Below are positions 17,871-26,007 of a DNA stretch of 64,000 nucleotides, piece after piece (the stretch's first letter is position 1; the number at the start of each line of letters is the position of its first letter). The notes beneath the pieces were generated by a model. The model saw only the letters and a list, made by a program, of their open reading frames with translations, was not told where the DNA came from and searched no databases. The stretch spans positions 124,001 to 188,000 of the forward strand of contig NZ_CABVGP010000003.1 in assembly GCF_902497555.1 (NCBI RefSeq), in the 5' to 3' direction. Origin of the DNA: Amycolatopsis camponoti. Its GTDB lineage: Bacteria > Actinomycetota > Actinomycetes > Mycobacteriales > Pseudonocardiaceae. The position numbers and the translations under genes were made by a program.

Positions 17871-18010
17871 GCTCGCCCGCCAGCGTCCGGCGACCCGTGC
17901 TCCGAGCGTCGTGACGGGCAGCGGTGACGGTCGGCGGCGCGGCGCGCTGGATCGGGCCACCGGCAGTGAACGGTCCACCCGCAGGCGGTGCATCGCGCGC
18001 GGGCACTCAC
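17867..18010 (-). CDS. 47-aa Cys/His-rich peptide in the modification operon
   Basis: Begins at a GTG overlapping the methyltransferase stop (GTGA) and ends overlapping the transporter start (ATGA), so both ends fit a real coupled gene. The peptide starts VSARARCTACGWTVHCRW and then has ADRHRC, giving CxxC plus His/Cys pairs like a small zinc ribbon. Such mini zinc proteins often contact nucleic acid; the role here is unknown. Too short for standard gene callers. Confidence 0.55.
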   Translation of the reverse strand: MSARARCTACGWTVHCRWPDPARRAADRHRCPSRRSEHGSPDAGGRA

Positions 18011-19110
18011 GCCGACACCCCGCGGCCGTAGCGGGCAGTCGCCGCCGAACTCTGGGCCGACGGCGCACGGAGGACGACGACGTCCTCGTGTGCGATCAGG
18101 TGCAGCGGCAGGCCTTGCTCGCGTTGCTTGCGGATGAAGTCGCGCTGGAAAAACGACCCCCGCGCAACGAGGCCGGTGTCGGCGACGCGGGCCAGCAGGG
18201 CGACGCACCGCTCGACCGGGATCAGGCCGGCCGCTTGGCCGCAGGCGATGATCTGCGAGGGCAGGTCGATCAGCTCGGAGTGTTCGCGCCACGGGCGCAC
18301 GGTGATCGCGATGTGCCCGCCCGGGCGCAACACCGCGGCGCAGCCGCTGAGGATGCGGGTGAAGCCCGCGAGCAGGCGGTGGTGGCCGACGTTGGCCAGG
18401 TTCCCGCGGTCCAGGGCGTTGCCGTAGCGGTGGTGGTACTTGTGCACTTTCCCGTCCGGCGAATCCGTCGTCGCCGTGACGACCTGCCCGTGCAACGACG
18501 GCCCGTACGGCGGCGAGGTGACTACAAGCGCGACCTGCCCTCGGTACTTCTCGGGCAGCAGCTGCGGCAGCCGGCGGGCGTCGCCGCGCACGATCTCGGC
18601 GTCGTGGTCGTGGCCGCGCCTCCGCGCGAGCTCGAGGTTCTCGCGGGCGACGTCGACCCAGTGCGGTTCGTACTCCACCCCGACCGCGCGGCGCCCGGCG
18701 TCGATCGCCTCGACCAGCGTCGTGCCCGACCCGGCCATCGGGTCGAACACCAGGTCTCCGGGACCGGTGTAGTGGCGGATCGCGTGCGCGGCAACGGCGG
18801 GGAGCATCTTGGCCGGGTGCGCGGTGGAGTCGGGCACGTAGCGGCCCTTGCGCTGCGCGGCCGGGGAGGTCTGCGCGGTCACCCACACCGACAGCGGCAC
18901 CTCGCCGCCGCCTGCCGGATCGGCCGCGGCACCGAGGTCGGGTGGCACGCTCGCCCCGACGCTCGTCTCCTCACGTGTCGCGGCGCGGGTCCTGGTGTCC
19001 AGCGCGTCGATGAGCGCACGCGAAATCGGCACCGTGAGTTCGTCACCGCCAGGAGAAACGGGGCCAGCCGTGGCGCTCGGGTTCGGGCGGGACGGATGTG
19101 AGTGGGACAT
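18007..19110 (-). CDS. Site-specific DNA methyltransferase (SPPY type) or Trm11-like methylase
   Basis: 367 aa. HPAKMLP at 98-104, the SAM-binding motif DPMAGSGTT at 123-131, acidic EYEP at 146-149 and the catalytic motif TSPPYG at 198-203 identify an amino-methyltransferase. The SPPY variant and motif order fit beta-class N4-cytosine (or N6-adenine) methylases as well as Trm11-like enzymes. The first 90 residues are low-complexity. No restriction endonuclease is adjacent, so it would be an orphan methylase protecting the element. Part of the minus operon; its stop overlaps the 47-aa gene. Confidence 0.8.
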   Translation of the reverse strand: MSHSHPSRPNPSATAGPVSPGGDELTVPISRALIDALDTRTRAATREETSVGASVPPDLGAAADPAGGGEVPLSVWVTAQTSPAAQRKGRYVPDSTAHPAKMLPAVAAHAIRHYTGPGDLVFDPMAGSGTTLVEAIDAGRRAVGVEYEPHWVDVARENLELARRRGHDHDAEIVRGDARRLPQLLPEKYRGQVALVVTSPPYGPSLHGQVVTATTDSPDGKVHKYHHRYGNALDRGNLANVGHHRLLAGFTRILSGCAAVLRPGGHIAITVRPWREHSELIDLPSQIIACGQAAGLIPVERCVALLARVADTGLVARGSFFQRDFIRKQREQGLPLHLIAHEDVVVLRAPSAQSSAATARYGRGVSA

Positions 19111-19179
19111 GATTGGACTGCCTTTCGACGGGAGCGGGAACGGCCGCGGCGGCCGCGTGCGAACGGGGCGACGGCGTGC

Positions 19180-20268
19180 TCACCGCAGGCCTCCGTGGCC
19201 GGGCTCGTCTTCCGCGGCGGGTGCCCCGGTTGCGGGGTCCGGGGGCGGGGATGCGGGGTTGGCGGGCTGGGCGAAGAGCTGGATGTCGCTGTGGGCGCGC
19301 AGGTGCGGTGCGGGCAGCCCGCGCACCGTCGCGCGGTGTGCGGTGCGGTCGTATTCCGCGGCGACCGTCGGGCTCGGCGCGGCGTGCAGACGCCCGGACC
19401 GGACCGGGGTGTACAGCGCGACGATGTGCTGCAGATAGAGCAGATCGGCGTGCTGCGCAGCGGCGACGACCGCGCCGGTCGGGTCGACCAACCGACCCCC
19501 GTTCACGTCACTGTGCGTATACACCGCGAAGATGCCGCCGTAGCGCAACAGGCCCGCCGCCAGCAGCGCGAGCCGGTCGAGCGGCACCCACTCGGCCGCG
19601 TGCGCGGGCAGCGCGGCGAGCACCAGATCCACCGACCCCGCCGGCAACGACCCCGGCGCGTCGCCGCTGCCGGAGGCGGTACCGCGCTCGGGGACGGGCG
19701 CCGGGCCGGCGAGCGCGGCCGAGGGTGTCGCCGCGTCGAGGACGAGGTCGGCCCAGAACGGCCGCGACGGCGTGACAGCGGCATCCGGGCGCGTGTCTAC
19801 GACGGTCGAGGTGACGGTGCGGCCGAGGGCGCGGACCGCCTCCCGTACCGGCGCCGGGACACGTTCACCGGTCGCCACCGTGACCCCGGTGCCGGTGGCC
19901 GCTCTCGCCGCCGAGGGGGCGCCGGCGCCGATGAGGACGACGTGCGCGCCGGGTGCGGTGAACGCGGTCGTGATGCGCTCCACGATCGGCACCGGCCACG
20001 TCACGTTGGCGTCGATCGGGTCGGGTCCGCACGTCCACACCGAGGCCGGGGTCGGCTCCGGCGACGCGGTGCTCGTGCGCCGCCGTGACTGCGGTGGCGT
20101 GCCTTCCGGTCGCGAGCTCACGGCGGTGGTGCGGGGGCCCGCGGTGGCGGGGTGAGTGCGGGCTCCGGGGTAGGGAGCGCGGTCACCGCCGCGCCGGGTG
20201 CGCGGCGGGTGGGTCGAGTCCCCGCAGCGGCGGGGATGGCCGTCCGGGGACGGCGAGCGCTGGGCCAT
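19180..20268 (-). CDS. Degenerate SAM methyltransferase-like protein, first gene of the modification operon
   Basis: 362 aa with a disordered, Pro/Arg-rich first 100 residues. A Rossmann-like region follows: AHVVLIGAGAPS, then SVDLVLAALPAHAAEW in the position of the catalytic strand, and LLRYGGIFAVYTHSD and HADLLYLQHIVALYTPV, as in DNA-methylase C-terminal halves. The xPPY catalytic motif is replaced by ALPAH, so it may be a non-catalytic partner of the 18007 enzyme. ATG at 20268 has a GGAGG site nine bases upstream. Transcription probably starts in the gap to its right. Confidence 0.65.
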   Translation of the reverse strand: MAQRSPSPDGHPRRCGDSTHPPRTRRGGDRAPYPGARTHPATAGPRTTAVSSRPEGTPPQSRRRTSTASPEPTPASVWTCGPDPIDANVTWPVPIVERITTAFTAPGAHVVLIGAGAPSAARAATGTGVTVATGERVPAPVREAVRALGRTVTSTVVDTRPDAAVTPSRPFWADLVLDAATPSAALAGPAPVPERGTASGSGDAPGSLPAGSVDLVLAALPAHAAEWVPLDRLALLAAGLLRYGGIFAVYTHSDVNGGRLVDPTGAVVAAAQHADLLYLQHIVALYTPVRSGRLHAAPSPTVAAEYDRTAHRATVRGLPAPHLRAHSDIQLFAQPANPASPPPDPATGAPAAEDEPGHGGLR

Positions 20269-20524
20269 GTGAAGTCCTCCATGGGGCGCGAACAGCCGGG
20301 GTGGGCGTGCCCGGCTTGGCTGGTGCTGTCATAAGGCAATACCGAGAAATCGTTGTTTTGGAGACAGCCACCAACACGAACCAACCGATTTTCCGGAGCG
20401 CCACCCAGGGAAGATTTCCAGAACGCGGCGCCACAACACGCTAGCGGCAGCCAGGAAAGCAGCGGCCGCCGACGGCACGACCACCAGCCCGAACCGGCTC
20501 GGTTTCTTTGCCCCCGTTTCAGCA

Positions 20525-20558
20525 AGCGCCTCAACGAGGAATGTTACGGAGAGGCGCT
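20525..20558. repeat. Inverted repeat AGCGCCTC / GAGGCGCT
   Basis: Eight-base perfect inverted repeat with an 18-base spacer. The arms contain the same GAGGCGC word that recurs downstream, suggesting a common binding protein. It could also fold as a hairpin. Confidence 0.5.
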
Positions 20559-20687
20559 GAGACGCTAGGCGATGATTTGTCGCTTCACCGCCAGCTCAAG
20601 GCACACGAGACGACACGATTCGACGTTCGAGCTCGGACCGGCGAACCGAGCGCGGCCGGGTAGGTGAATTTTCACATACGTGGACTT

Positions 20688-20738
20688 GAGGCGCTTTTGT
20701 CGCGCTTGCGAGGCGGTTTTGAGGCGGTTTTGAGGCGC
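20688..20738 (+). repeat. Four phased GAGGCG(G/C)TTTT repeats (iteron- or operator-like)
   Basis: Copies start at 20688 (GAGGCGCTTTT), 20710 and 20721 (GAGGCGGTTTT) and 20732 (GAGGCGC). Spacings are 22, 11 and 11 bases, whole helical turns, so a protein could bind them on one face of the DNA. They lie 55-105 bases before the start of the first conjugation gene. This placement suits an operator, an iteron or part of a transfer origin. Confidence 0.6.
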
Positions 20739-20792
20739 AGCCAATGGCTCACTGATGCCTCACCGCACATTCGTCTTACCCGTGGAGCCGTC

Positions 20793-21875
20793 ATGGATTT
20801 TCCCTCTCTCGAAGGCGCCAATGAAAAGCCCGCGTTCTCTCTGCGCGCCACTCCTGATTTCGTCACCACTCCGGATGTGTTCACGATGGCGCGTGCCAGC
20901 TTCGAGTGGCTGGTCACCGGGCCGGAGCCGGTCGGCGTGGACGGCCGCGAGATTCCGGGGCTGCCGCCGCGTCCGGTGCCCTTCGACGAGCTCGGCACCC
21001 TGCTGCTCGCCGATGACTGCCCGCAATCCACCCGGGACGCGGCATGGGCGTATCTGATCACCCGAGCCCGCGCCGAGCGGGGCACCTGGACGGTGGCCTG
21101 TGTCGGGCTGGCGCTGCCGGTCCTGCTGCGCGTCGGGGCGCTCGTGACGCACCGGTTCACCGGCGACACCCACGACCTCAACGCCGCCGTCCTGACCGGG
21201 TTCCTGCAAGGGCTGCACGAGGTCGATCTGGTCCGGCCGGCGATCCTCGCGCGCCTGTATTGGGCGGCCCGCCGCGAGGGACAGCTGGCGTTGCGCGAGG
21301 CCATCGGGTGCCCGGTCCCGACCGACCATCTCGAGTTCGGCTCCGCACCGCCACCGCGCCAGGAAAAGCACCCGGATCTGGTGCTCACCGCAGCGGTCCA
21401 GGCCGACGCGGTCACCGCCGAAGAAGCGGACCTGATCTCCGAAACCCGCGTCGGTGACGTGCCGCTGGCCGAGGCCGCGCACGCCCGCGGCCTGCGCTAC
21501 AAGGCAGCGCAACAGCGGCGCAACCGGGCCGAGCACCGCCTCGTCGCTTTCCTGAACGAACAGAACGACGCGACCTTCGAAACGCAGGCCGACCAGCGAC
21601 AAGACACCGCTCCCGCGCACCCGGCGCAGCGCCGGGCGAACCCGTCGCCCGCCACTGCGCCAGCCGCCTCCACCCACCGCACGACGTTACGCAACGTAGC
21701 CAAGGTGGCGGCTGATTCGGCGGCGGATGTCAGCGCGCAGGTGTCTCCACCTGACCCGAAATCCCGCATTGCCTTATGCGGGACCCGCGTGACCGCAGAC
21801 CGCCGTCCCCGTGCTCGCCGCGCCGGTTCCGGTCCGGCCGCACATCCCCGTCGGGAGGTCCGCTCATGCGACTGA
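20793..21875 (+). CDS. Sigma-region-4-like regulator heading the conjugation operon
   Basis: 360 aa from the ATG at 20793; a longer in-frame extension to 20664 would run through the phased repeats and is not favoured. The middle contains a helical region (TMARASFEWLVTGPEPVG, RPAILARLYWAARREGQ) and then an HTH-like stretch, VGDVPLAEAAHARGLRYKAA, reminiscent of sigma factor region 4. The C-terminal 100 residues are disordered. Similar proteins precede T4SS genes in actinobacterial conjugative elements. Possibly the activator or repressor binding the repeats just upstream. Its end overlaps the pilin-like gene by ten bases. Confidence 0.6.
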   Translation: MDFPSLEGANEKPAFSLRATPDFVTTPDVFTMARASFEWLVTGPEPVGVDGREIPGLPPRPVPFDELGTLLLADDCPQSTRDAAWAYLITRARAERGTWTVACVGLALPVLLRVGALVTHRFTGDTHDLNAAVLTGFLQGLHEVDLVRPAILARLYWAARREGQLALREAIGCPVPTDHLEFGSAPPPRQEKHPDLVLTAAVQADAVTAEEADLISETRVGDVPLAEAAHARGLRYKAAQQRRNRAEHRLVAFLNEQNDATFETQADQRQDTAPAHPAQRRANPSPATAPAASTHRTTLRNVAKVAADSAADVSAQVSPPDPKSRIALCGTRVTADRRPRARRAGSGPAAHPRREVRSCD

Positions 21876-22420
21876 CACCACCTCACCGTCGTCACCGTTC
21901 CCCACGCCGCCGCGCCCTCCTGCCAGGCCTGGTCTCCCCAGCCCGTACGTCGCGATCGCGGACCACACCGGGACCCCGCGCGACGGCGACACCATGCCGT
22001 GCCGGGGACCGCTGTCCAGGCTCCGCCGAGCCCGCCACGCATCTCGCGACCACACATCCCGCGGGACGGGCGAGGCGCGGCCCGCGGCTCCGCCGAACGG
22101 TGCTCCTCGTCGGAGTCCTTGTCCCAGCGCTGCTGCTGAGTGGGCCGGCGGCGCGGGCGGAGACGGTCCAGTACGTCGCGCTCGCCCAGACCGTGGATCA
22201 GGTCCTGGGAAACATCCGCAACTGGATCATGGGCATCCTGGCCGGTGTCGCGCTGGTGTTCTTCACGATCGGCGGGCTGCGCTACCTGATGGCCGGCGAC
22301 AACCCCGGGGAAGTCGAGAAGGCCAAGGGCGCGTTCAAGGCCGCCGGTATCGGGTTCGGCCTGGCCGCGCTGGCGCCGCTGGTCGTCGAGATCCTCAAGA
22401 CCCTCGTCGGCGGGCTGTAG
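21866..22420 (+). CDS. VirB2/TrbC-like T4SS pilin-type membrane protein
   Basis: 184 aa: an Arg/Pro-rich N-terminal extension, a hydrophobic signal-like segment (LLVGVLVPALLLSGPAARA, about 88-106), then two membrane helices in the VirB2/TrbC arrangement: IRNWIMGILAGVALVFFTIG with GLRYLMAGDNPGEVEKAKGA in the loop, and GFGLAALAPLVVEILKTLVG. RBS GGGAGG lies about eight bases before the ATG. Expected to form the small channel or pilus-like component of the conjugation machine. Confidence 0.75.
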   Translation: MRLTPPHRRHRSPRRRALLPGLVSPARTSRSRTTPGPRATATPCRAGDRCPGSAEPATHLATTHPAGRARRGPRLRRTVLLVGVLVPALLLSGPAARAETVQYVALAQTVDQVLGNIRNWIMGILAGVALVFFTIGGLRYLMAGDNPGEVEKAKGAFKAAGIGFGLAALAPLVVEILKTLVGGL

Positions 22421-22422
22421 CC

Positions 22423-24714
22423 ATGGCCACCCCTGCCCGGCCGAACCGCCGCATAGTCCAACCGGCCGACGACACGCACCGCCGCAGGACCGCCCGGCCT
22501 CGACGACGCCGGATCCTCATCCTTCTGGCTGCGCTACTGGCGATGGCCCTCGGCGCGCTCGCCACGGCCAACGCCGCACCCGCGCCGGCACCGGCGGCGG
22601 CGTCGGGCCAGCTCGCGCCGCAGCAGGTGCCGCCCCTGCCGCTACCGCCCAACCCGGGTTGCGCGCCCGGTTCGCTGGAACCGGCCTGTCACCTGCCCAC
22701 GGCAAGCCCGCCCGGGACGGTCCCGGCGACGCCGCTGCCGCCGGTCACCACGCTGCCCGACCCGGGGCCGTCGTGCTTCCCCGGCTCGGTGCTGCCCGGG
22801 TGCGCACCCTCGCTCGAGGGACCGTGTGCGGGACCGGACTGCATCCCCCAGCCCTCGACCCTCGCCCCGAGCACCCCACTCCAGCAACCGATACCGAACG
22901 GAACCGGAGACGCTGCGACCTGCGGGCTGACCGACTTCGCCGGCTGCATGGTGGTCGCCGCGAGCGCGATGTTCGCCGCAATCGTCGCGGCCGGGCTGAA
23001 CCCGCTGCTGGACCTGCTCGGCAAGACCCTGCTGTCCACCCCGGAGCCGTATCAGCTGCCCGGGCTCGGCGCGGCGTGGACCGGGTCGTGGCACATCCTG
23101 CTCACCGCCTACGTGATCTTGGTGCTGCTGGCCGGGCTGATCATCATGGCCTACCAGACCCTGCAGACCCGCTACACCGTCAAAGAACTCGCGCCCCGCC
23201 TGGTGGCCGGGTTTCTCGCCGGGACGCTGTCGCTGTTCCTGGCCACCAAGGGCATCCAGATCGCCAACGCGCTCTCCGCCGCCATGCTGGGCGAGGGCGT
23301 CGATCCCGCGGCAATGACCAGCAGCTTGATCACCATGGTGCAGGGGTCGCTGCACGGCGGCGGCCTGTTCCTCGGCGTGCTCGGCCTGGTGCTGGTAGCT
23401 CTGCTGCTGGTGCTGCTCGTCGTATTCACCGTGCGGGTCATCGTGACGATCCTGCTGATCGCCGCCGCGCCGATCGCGCTGATGTGCCACGCCCTCCCGC
23501 ACACCGAAGGCATCGCCATCCTCTGGTGGAAAGGCTACGGCGGGGTACTGGCGATCCAGGTCGGCCAGTCGCTGACGCTGGTGGTCACGGTGAGGATCTT
23601 CTTCGCCACCGGCGGGTTCACCGTCCTCGGCCCGACCCCCTCGGCGCTGGTGAACCTGCTGCTGTGCATCGCGCTGATCTATGTGCTGATCAAGATCCCG
23701 TTCTGGTTCCTCGCCCCGCTGCGATCCGGCCGGCCTTCCCTGCTCGGACGGGTCGTGCGCGGCGTGCTCGCCTACAAGACGATGGGGCTGCTCAGCGGCG
23801 CCACCGCCGCCCTCGGCGGCGGTGGTGGTCGAGGACGCGGGACCGGGCCACGCGGTCGCGGCGGCCAGGGCGGCCCGCCGCCGATGGATCCGCCCTCCAC
23901 CCGCGCCGGCCAGTTCATGCTCCCGATGCAAGTCCGCCGGACGCGTCCGGGTGCGCCGCGGTCGCCGCGGCTGGGTGACCTCGCCCCGGCTGAGCCGCTC
24001 GGCGACCGCCGGCCCGGCCCGGGCCAGCTGCCGCTGTTCACCGCGAGCGGGTCGGGCGAGCGGCGCCGCGTGGCGCCGAATCCGCGCGCGCTGCCGCCGG
24101 AGTCGCTACCGAACGCACTCTCGGCTGATCAGCTCGGGCTGCCGATCACCACCCGCTATGACCCGGACCGGGTCGGGCGCCGGTCGCTGGCCGACGACCT
24201 CGCCGACCGGCCACCCGCTGCGCCGGTGCGCCAGACCGGGCTGCTCACCCCCGACGGGCGGATCAACCGCAACGCCCGCCCACCCGCCTCGCTGCCGAAC
24301 GCGCTGATCGCACCCGAAACCGGGATGCTGCCGATCTATCTGCGCCCCACCGCGACGCGCCCACCCCGGCACACCCTCGCCGACACACCCGCGCCGCCGC
24401 CGGCGCGGCAGGCCGGGCCCGGGTTGATCACCCCGTCCGGGCGGATCAACCGCACCGCCCGTGCCCCGCGGCGCCGCCCCCGCGACGCCTACACCGGCAA
24501 CCGGCCACTGGCCTCCAGCCAGTACCCGCTGCCGCTGGGTGTGCGCCGCCAACCGAAACCGCCGCCACCCGATCGCGCGACCACACCGCCACCGGCGGCG
24601 AAGCCGCCGCAGCGGGTCGGGGTGCAGCTGCCGCTGCCGCTGGATCTGCCGAAGCGGCCGCGCCGTACCCCGTCCCCGTCCCCGTCCCCGTCCCCGTCCC
24701 CGAAGAAGAAATGA
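22423..24714 (+). CDS. VirB6/TrbL-like conjugation membrane protein with repetitive tail
   Basis: 763 aa. Signal-like N-terminus, a Pro/Cys-rich extracellular part (to about 165), then six or more membrane segments (about 180-450) including LLTAYVILVLLAGLIIMAYQ and IALIYVLIKIPFWFLAPL, typical of the polytopic T4SS core. The tail of about 300 residues is basic and disordered. It contains a repeated motif (GLLTPDGRINRNARPP and GLITPSGRINRTARAP, each preceded by LPNAL or LAD units) and ends in a Pro-Ser run encoded by a CCCCGT microsatellite. Start at 22423 is two bases after the pilin stop. Confidence 0.75.
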   Translation: MATPARPNRRIVQPADDTHRRRTARPRRRRILILLAALLAMALGALATANAAPAPAPAAASGQLAPQQVPPLPLPPNPGCAPGSLEPACHLPTASPPGTVPATPLPPVTTLPDPGPSCFPGSVLPGCAPSLEGPCAGPDCIPQPSTLAPSTPLQQPIPNGTGDAATCGLTDFAGCMVVAASAMFAAIVAAGLNPLLDLLGKTLLSTPEPYQLPGLGAAWTGSWHILLTAYVILVLLAGLIIMAYQTLQTRYTVKELAPRLVAGFLAGTLSLFLATKGIQIANALSAAMLGEGVDPAAMTSSLITMVQGSLHGGGLFLGVLGLVLVALLLVLLVVFTVRVIVTILLIAAAPIALMCHALPHTEGIAILWWKGYGGVLAIQVGQSLTLVVTVRIFFATGGFTVLGPTPSALVNLLLCIALIYVLIKIPFWFLAPLRSGRPSLLGRVVRGVLAYKTMGLLSGATAALGGGGGRGRGTGPRGRGGQGGPPPMDPPSTRAGQFMLPMQVRRTRPGAPRSPRLGDLAPAEPLGDRRPGPGQLPLFTASGSGERRRVAPNPRALPPESLPNALSADQLGLPITTRYDPDRVGRRSLADDLADRPPAAPVRQTGLLTPDGRINRNARPPASLPNALIAPETGMLPIYLRPTATRPPRHTLADTPAPPPARQAGPGLITPSGRINRTARAPRRRPRDAYTGNRPLASSQYPLPLGVRRQPKPPPPDRATTPPPAAKPPQRVGVQLPLPLDLPKRPRRTPSPSPSPSPSPKKK
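24668..24702 (+). repeat. CCCCGT hexanucleotide microsatellite inside the VirB6-like gene
   Basis: Five full CCCCGT units and a partial sixth encode a Pro-Ser run just before KKK and the stop. The 6-base unit preserves frame, so copy-number changes would only alter tail length. Confidence 0.8.
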
Positions 24715-26003
24715 GGACCCTTGTCGTGTCCAGTCCTGTGCGTGTCCCCGCCGACGTCAACCGCCCGGACCGCGTGTTGGGGCCGCTAACCGCCCGGCAA
24801 CTCGGGATCCTCGCCGTCGCCGGCCTGCTGCTGACCGGCCTGTACTCGCTGACCCGCTCGTGGCTGCCGCTGCCGGTGTTCCTGATCGTCGCGGCGCCGA
24901 TCGGGATCGCCGTCACCGCGCTGGCCCTCGGACAGCGGGACGGAGTCCCGTTGGACCAGCTCGTTCTCGCCGCGATCCGCCAGCACCTCTCCCCTCGCCA
25001 TCGCGTCGCCGCGCCCGACGGCGTGCGCCCGGCCCCGGCATGGCTGACTGCGCAGCAACCGCCAACCCGAACCCGGGGCCATACGCGGCGCCCGGCCTTG
25101 ACTGGTCCGGCATCGGTGTCGCCGGTGGCGCTGCAACTGCCCGCCAGCGGCGTCGCCGACACCGGCGCGCGGGCCGGGATCGTCGACCTCGGCGTCGACG
25201 GGCTCGCCCTCATCGCGGTCTGCTCGACGGTGAACTTCTCCCTGCGGACACCGGGCGAGCAGGAGGCCCTGGTCGCCTCGTTCGCCCGCTATCTGCACAG
25301 CCTGACCGCGCCGGTGCAGATCCTGGTCCGCGCGGAACGCCTCGACCTCACCCCGCAGATCGCGCAACTGCGGGCCCGGGCCGGCGGGTTGCCGCACCCG
25401 GCGCTCGAGGCCGCAGCGCTCGATCACGCCGACTACCTCGCCCAGCTCACCACCCACGCCGATCTGCTGCGCCGGCAGGTCCTGCTCGTGCTGCGCGAAC
25501 CCCTACGCACGACGCCCGCGCCGACCTTCTCGAGCATGCTGCGCTGGCGCCGGCGCAGCACGCAGCCGGTGGACGGCCGAGTGCGGGAGGCAGCCGAGCA
25601 GCGACTGGTGCGCCGTCTCGACGAGGCCACCGAGCTGCTGTCCTCCGCCGGGATCGTGGTGACCCCGCTGGATGCGGCCGCGGCGACCGGGGTGCTGGCC
25701 GCAGCGTGCAATCCCGACACCTTTCTGCCGCCCTCGGCACAGCTGGCCGCGGCCGACGACGTCGTCACAAGCACGACGACGTTCACCGACCTCTACGGCG
25801 CCACCCCGGACACCGACGTCCCGGAGCTGCCGTCTGTGCACCGCCAGGAGCCGCAGCACCGCGCCCCGGTCCCGCCACCCGCCACCGAGGCCCCCACGGC
25901 TCGACCGCGACCGGCGACATCCCCCGCGTCGCCGGCGCGGTCGGGTCCGTGGCTGTCCGAGGACGACGACTTCGACTACGACGACGAGATCGAGAGCAGG
26001 TAA
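24711..26003 (+). CDS. PrgI/VirB3-type T4SS membrane protein with extended cytosolic domain
   Basis: 430 aa. The N-terminus has the PrgI pattern: PADVNRPDRVLGPLTARQLG, then two membrane segments (LAVAGLLLTGLYSL and LPVFLIVAAPIGIAVTALAL) and DGVPLDQLVLAAI. A 250-residue cytosolic region follows, containing STVNFSLRTPGEQEALVASF and ILVRAERLDL, which resemble the N-terminal part of VirB4-like proteins. An acidic tail (SEDDDFDYDDEIES) ends it. ATG overlaps the preceding stop (ATGA). Acts at the membrane, presumably linking VirB4 to the channel. Confidence 0.8.
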   Translation: MRTLVVSSPVRVPADVNRPDRVLGPLTARQLGILAVAGLLLTGLYSLTRSWLPLPVFLIVAAPIGIAVTALALGQRDGVPLDQLVLAAIRQHLSPRHRVAAPDGVRPAPAWLTAQQPPTRTRGHTRRPALTGPASVSPVALQLPASGVADTGARAGIVDLGVDGLALIAVCSTVNFSLRTPGEQEALVASFARYLHSLTAPVQILVRAERLDLTPQIAQLRARAGGLPHPALEAAALDHADYLAQLTTHADLLRRQVLLVLREPLRTTPAPTFSSMLRWRRRSTQPVDGRVREAAEQRLVRRLDEATELLSSAGIVVTPLDAAAATGVLAAACNPDTFLPPSAQLAAADDVVTSTTTFTDLYGATPDTDVPELPSVHRQEPQHRAPVPPPATEAPTARPRPATSPASPARSGPWLSEDDDFDYDDEIESR

Positions 26004-26007
26004 CCCC

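Larger units (their letters stand above)
20269..20792 (+). other. Divergent control region between modification operon and conjugation operon
   Basis: 524 bases without a convincing gene. It separates the minus-strand modification operon from the plus-strand conjugation operon, so it should hold both promoters. It contains an inverted repeat near 20525-20558 and four phased GAGGCG repeats at 20688-20738 (listed separately), plus AT-richer stretches near 20340-20410. An origin of transfer could also lie here, but no nick site was recognised. Confidence 0.6.

Noticed and set aside
24668..24702. CRISPR-like short repeat
   Set aside because: Six-base units without spacers, inside a coding sequence; a simple microsatellite.
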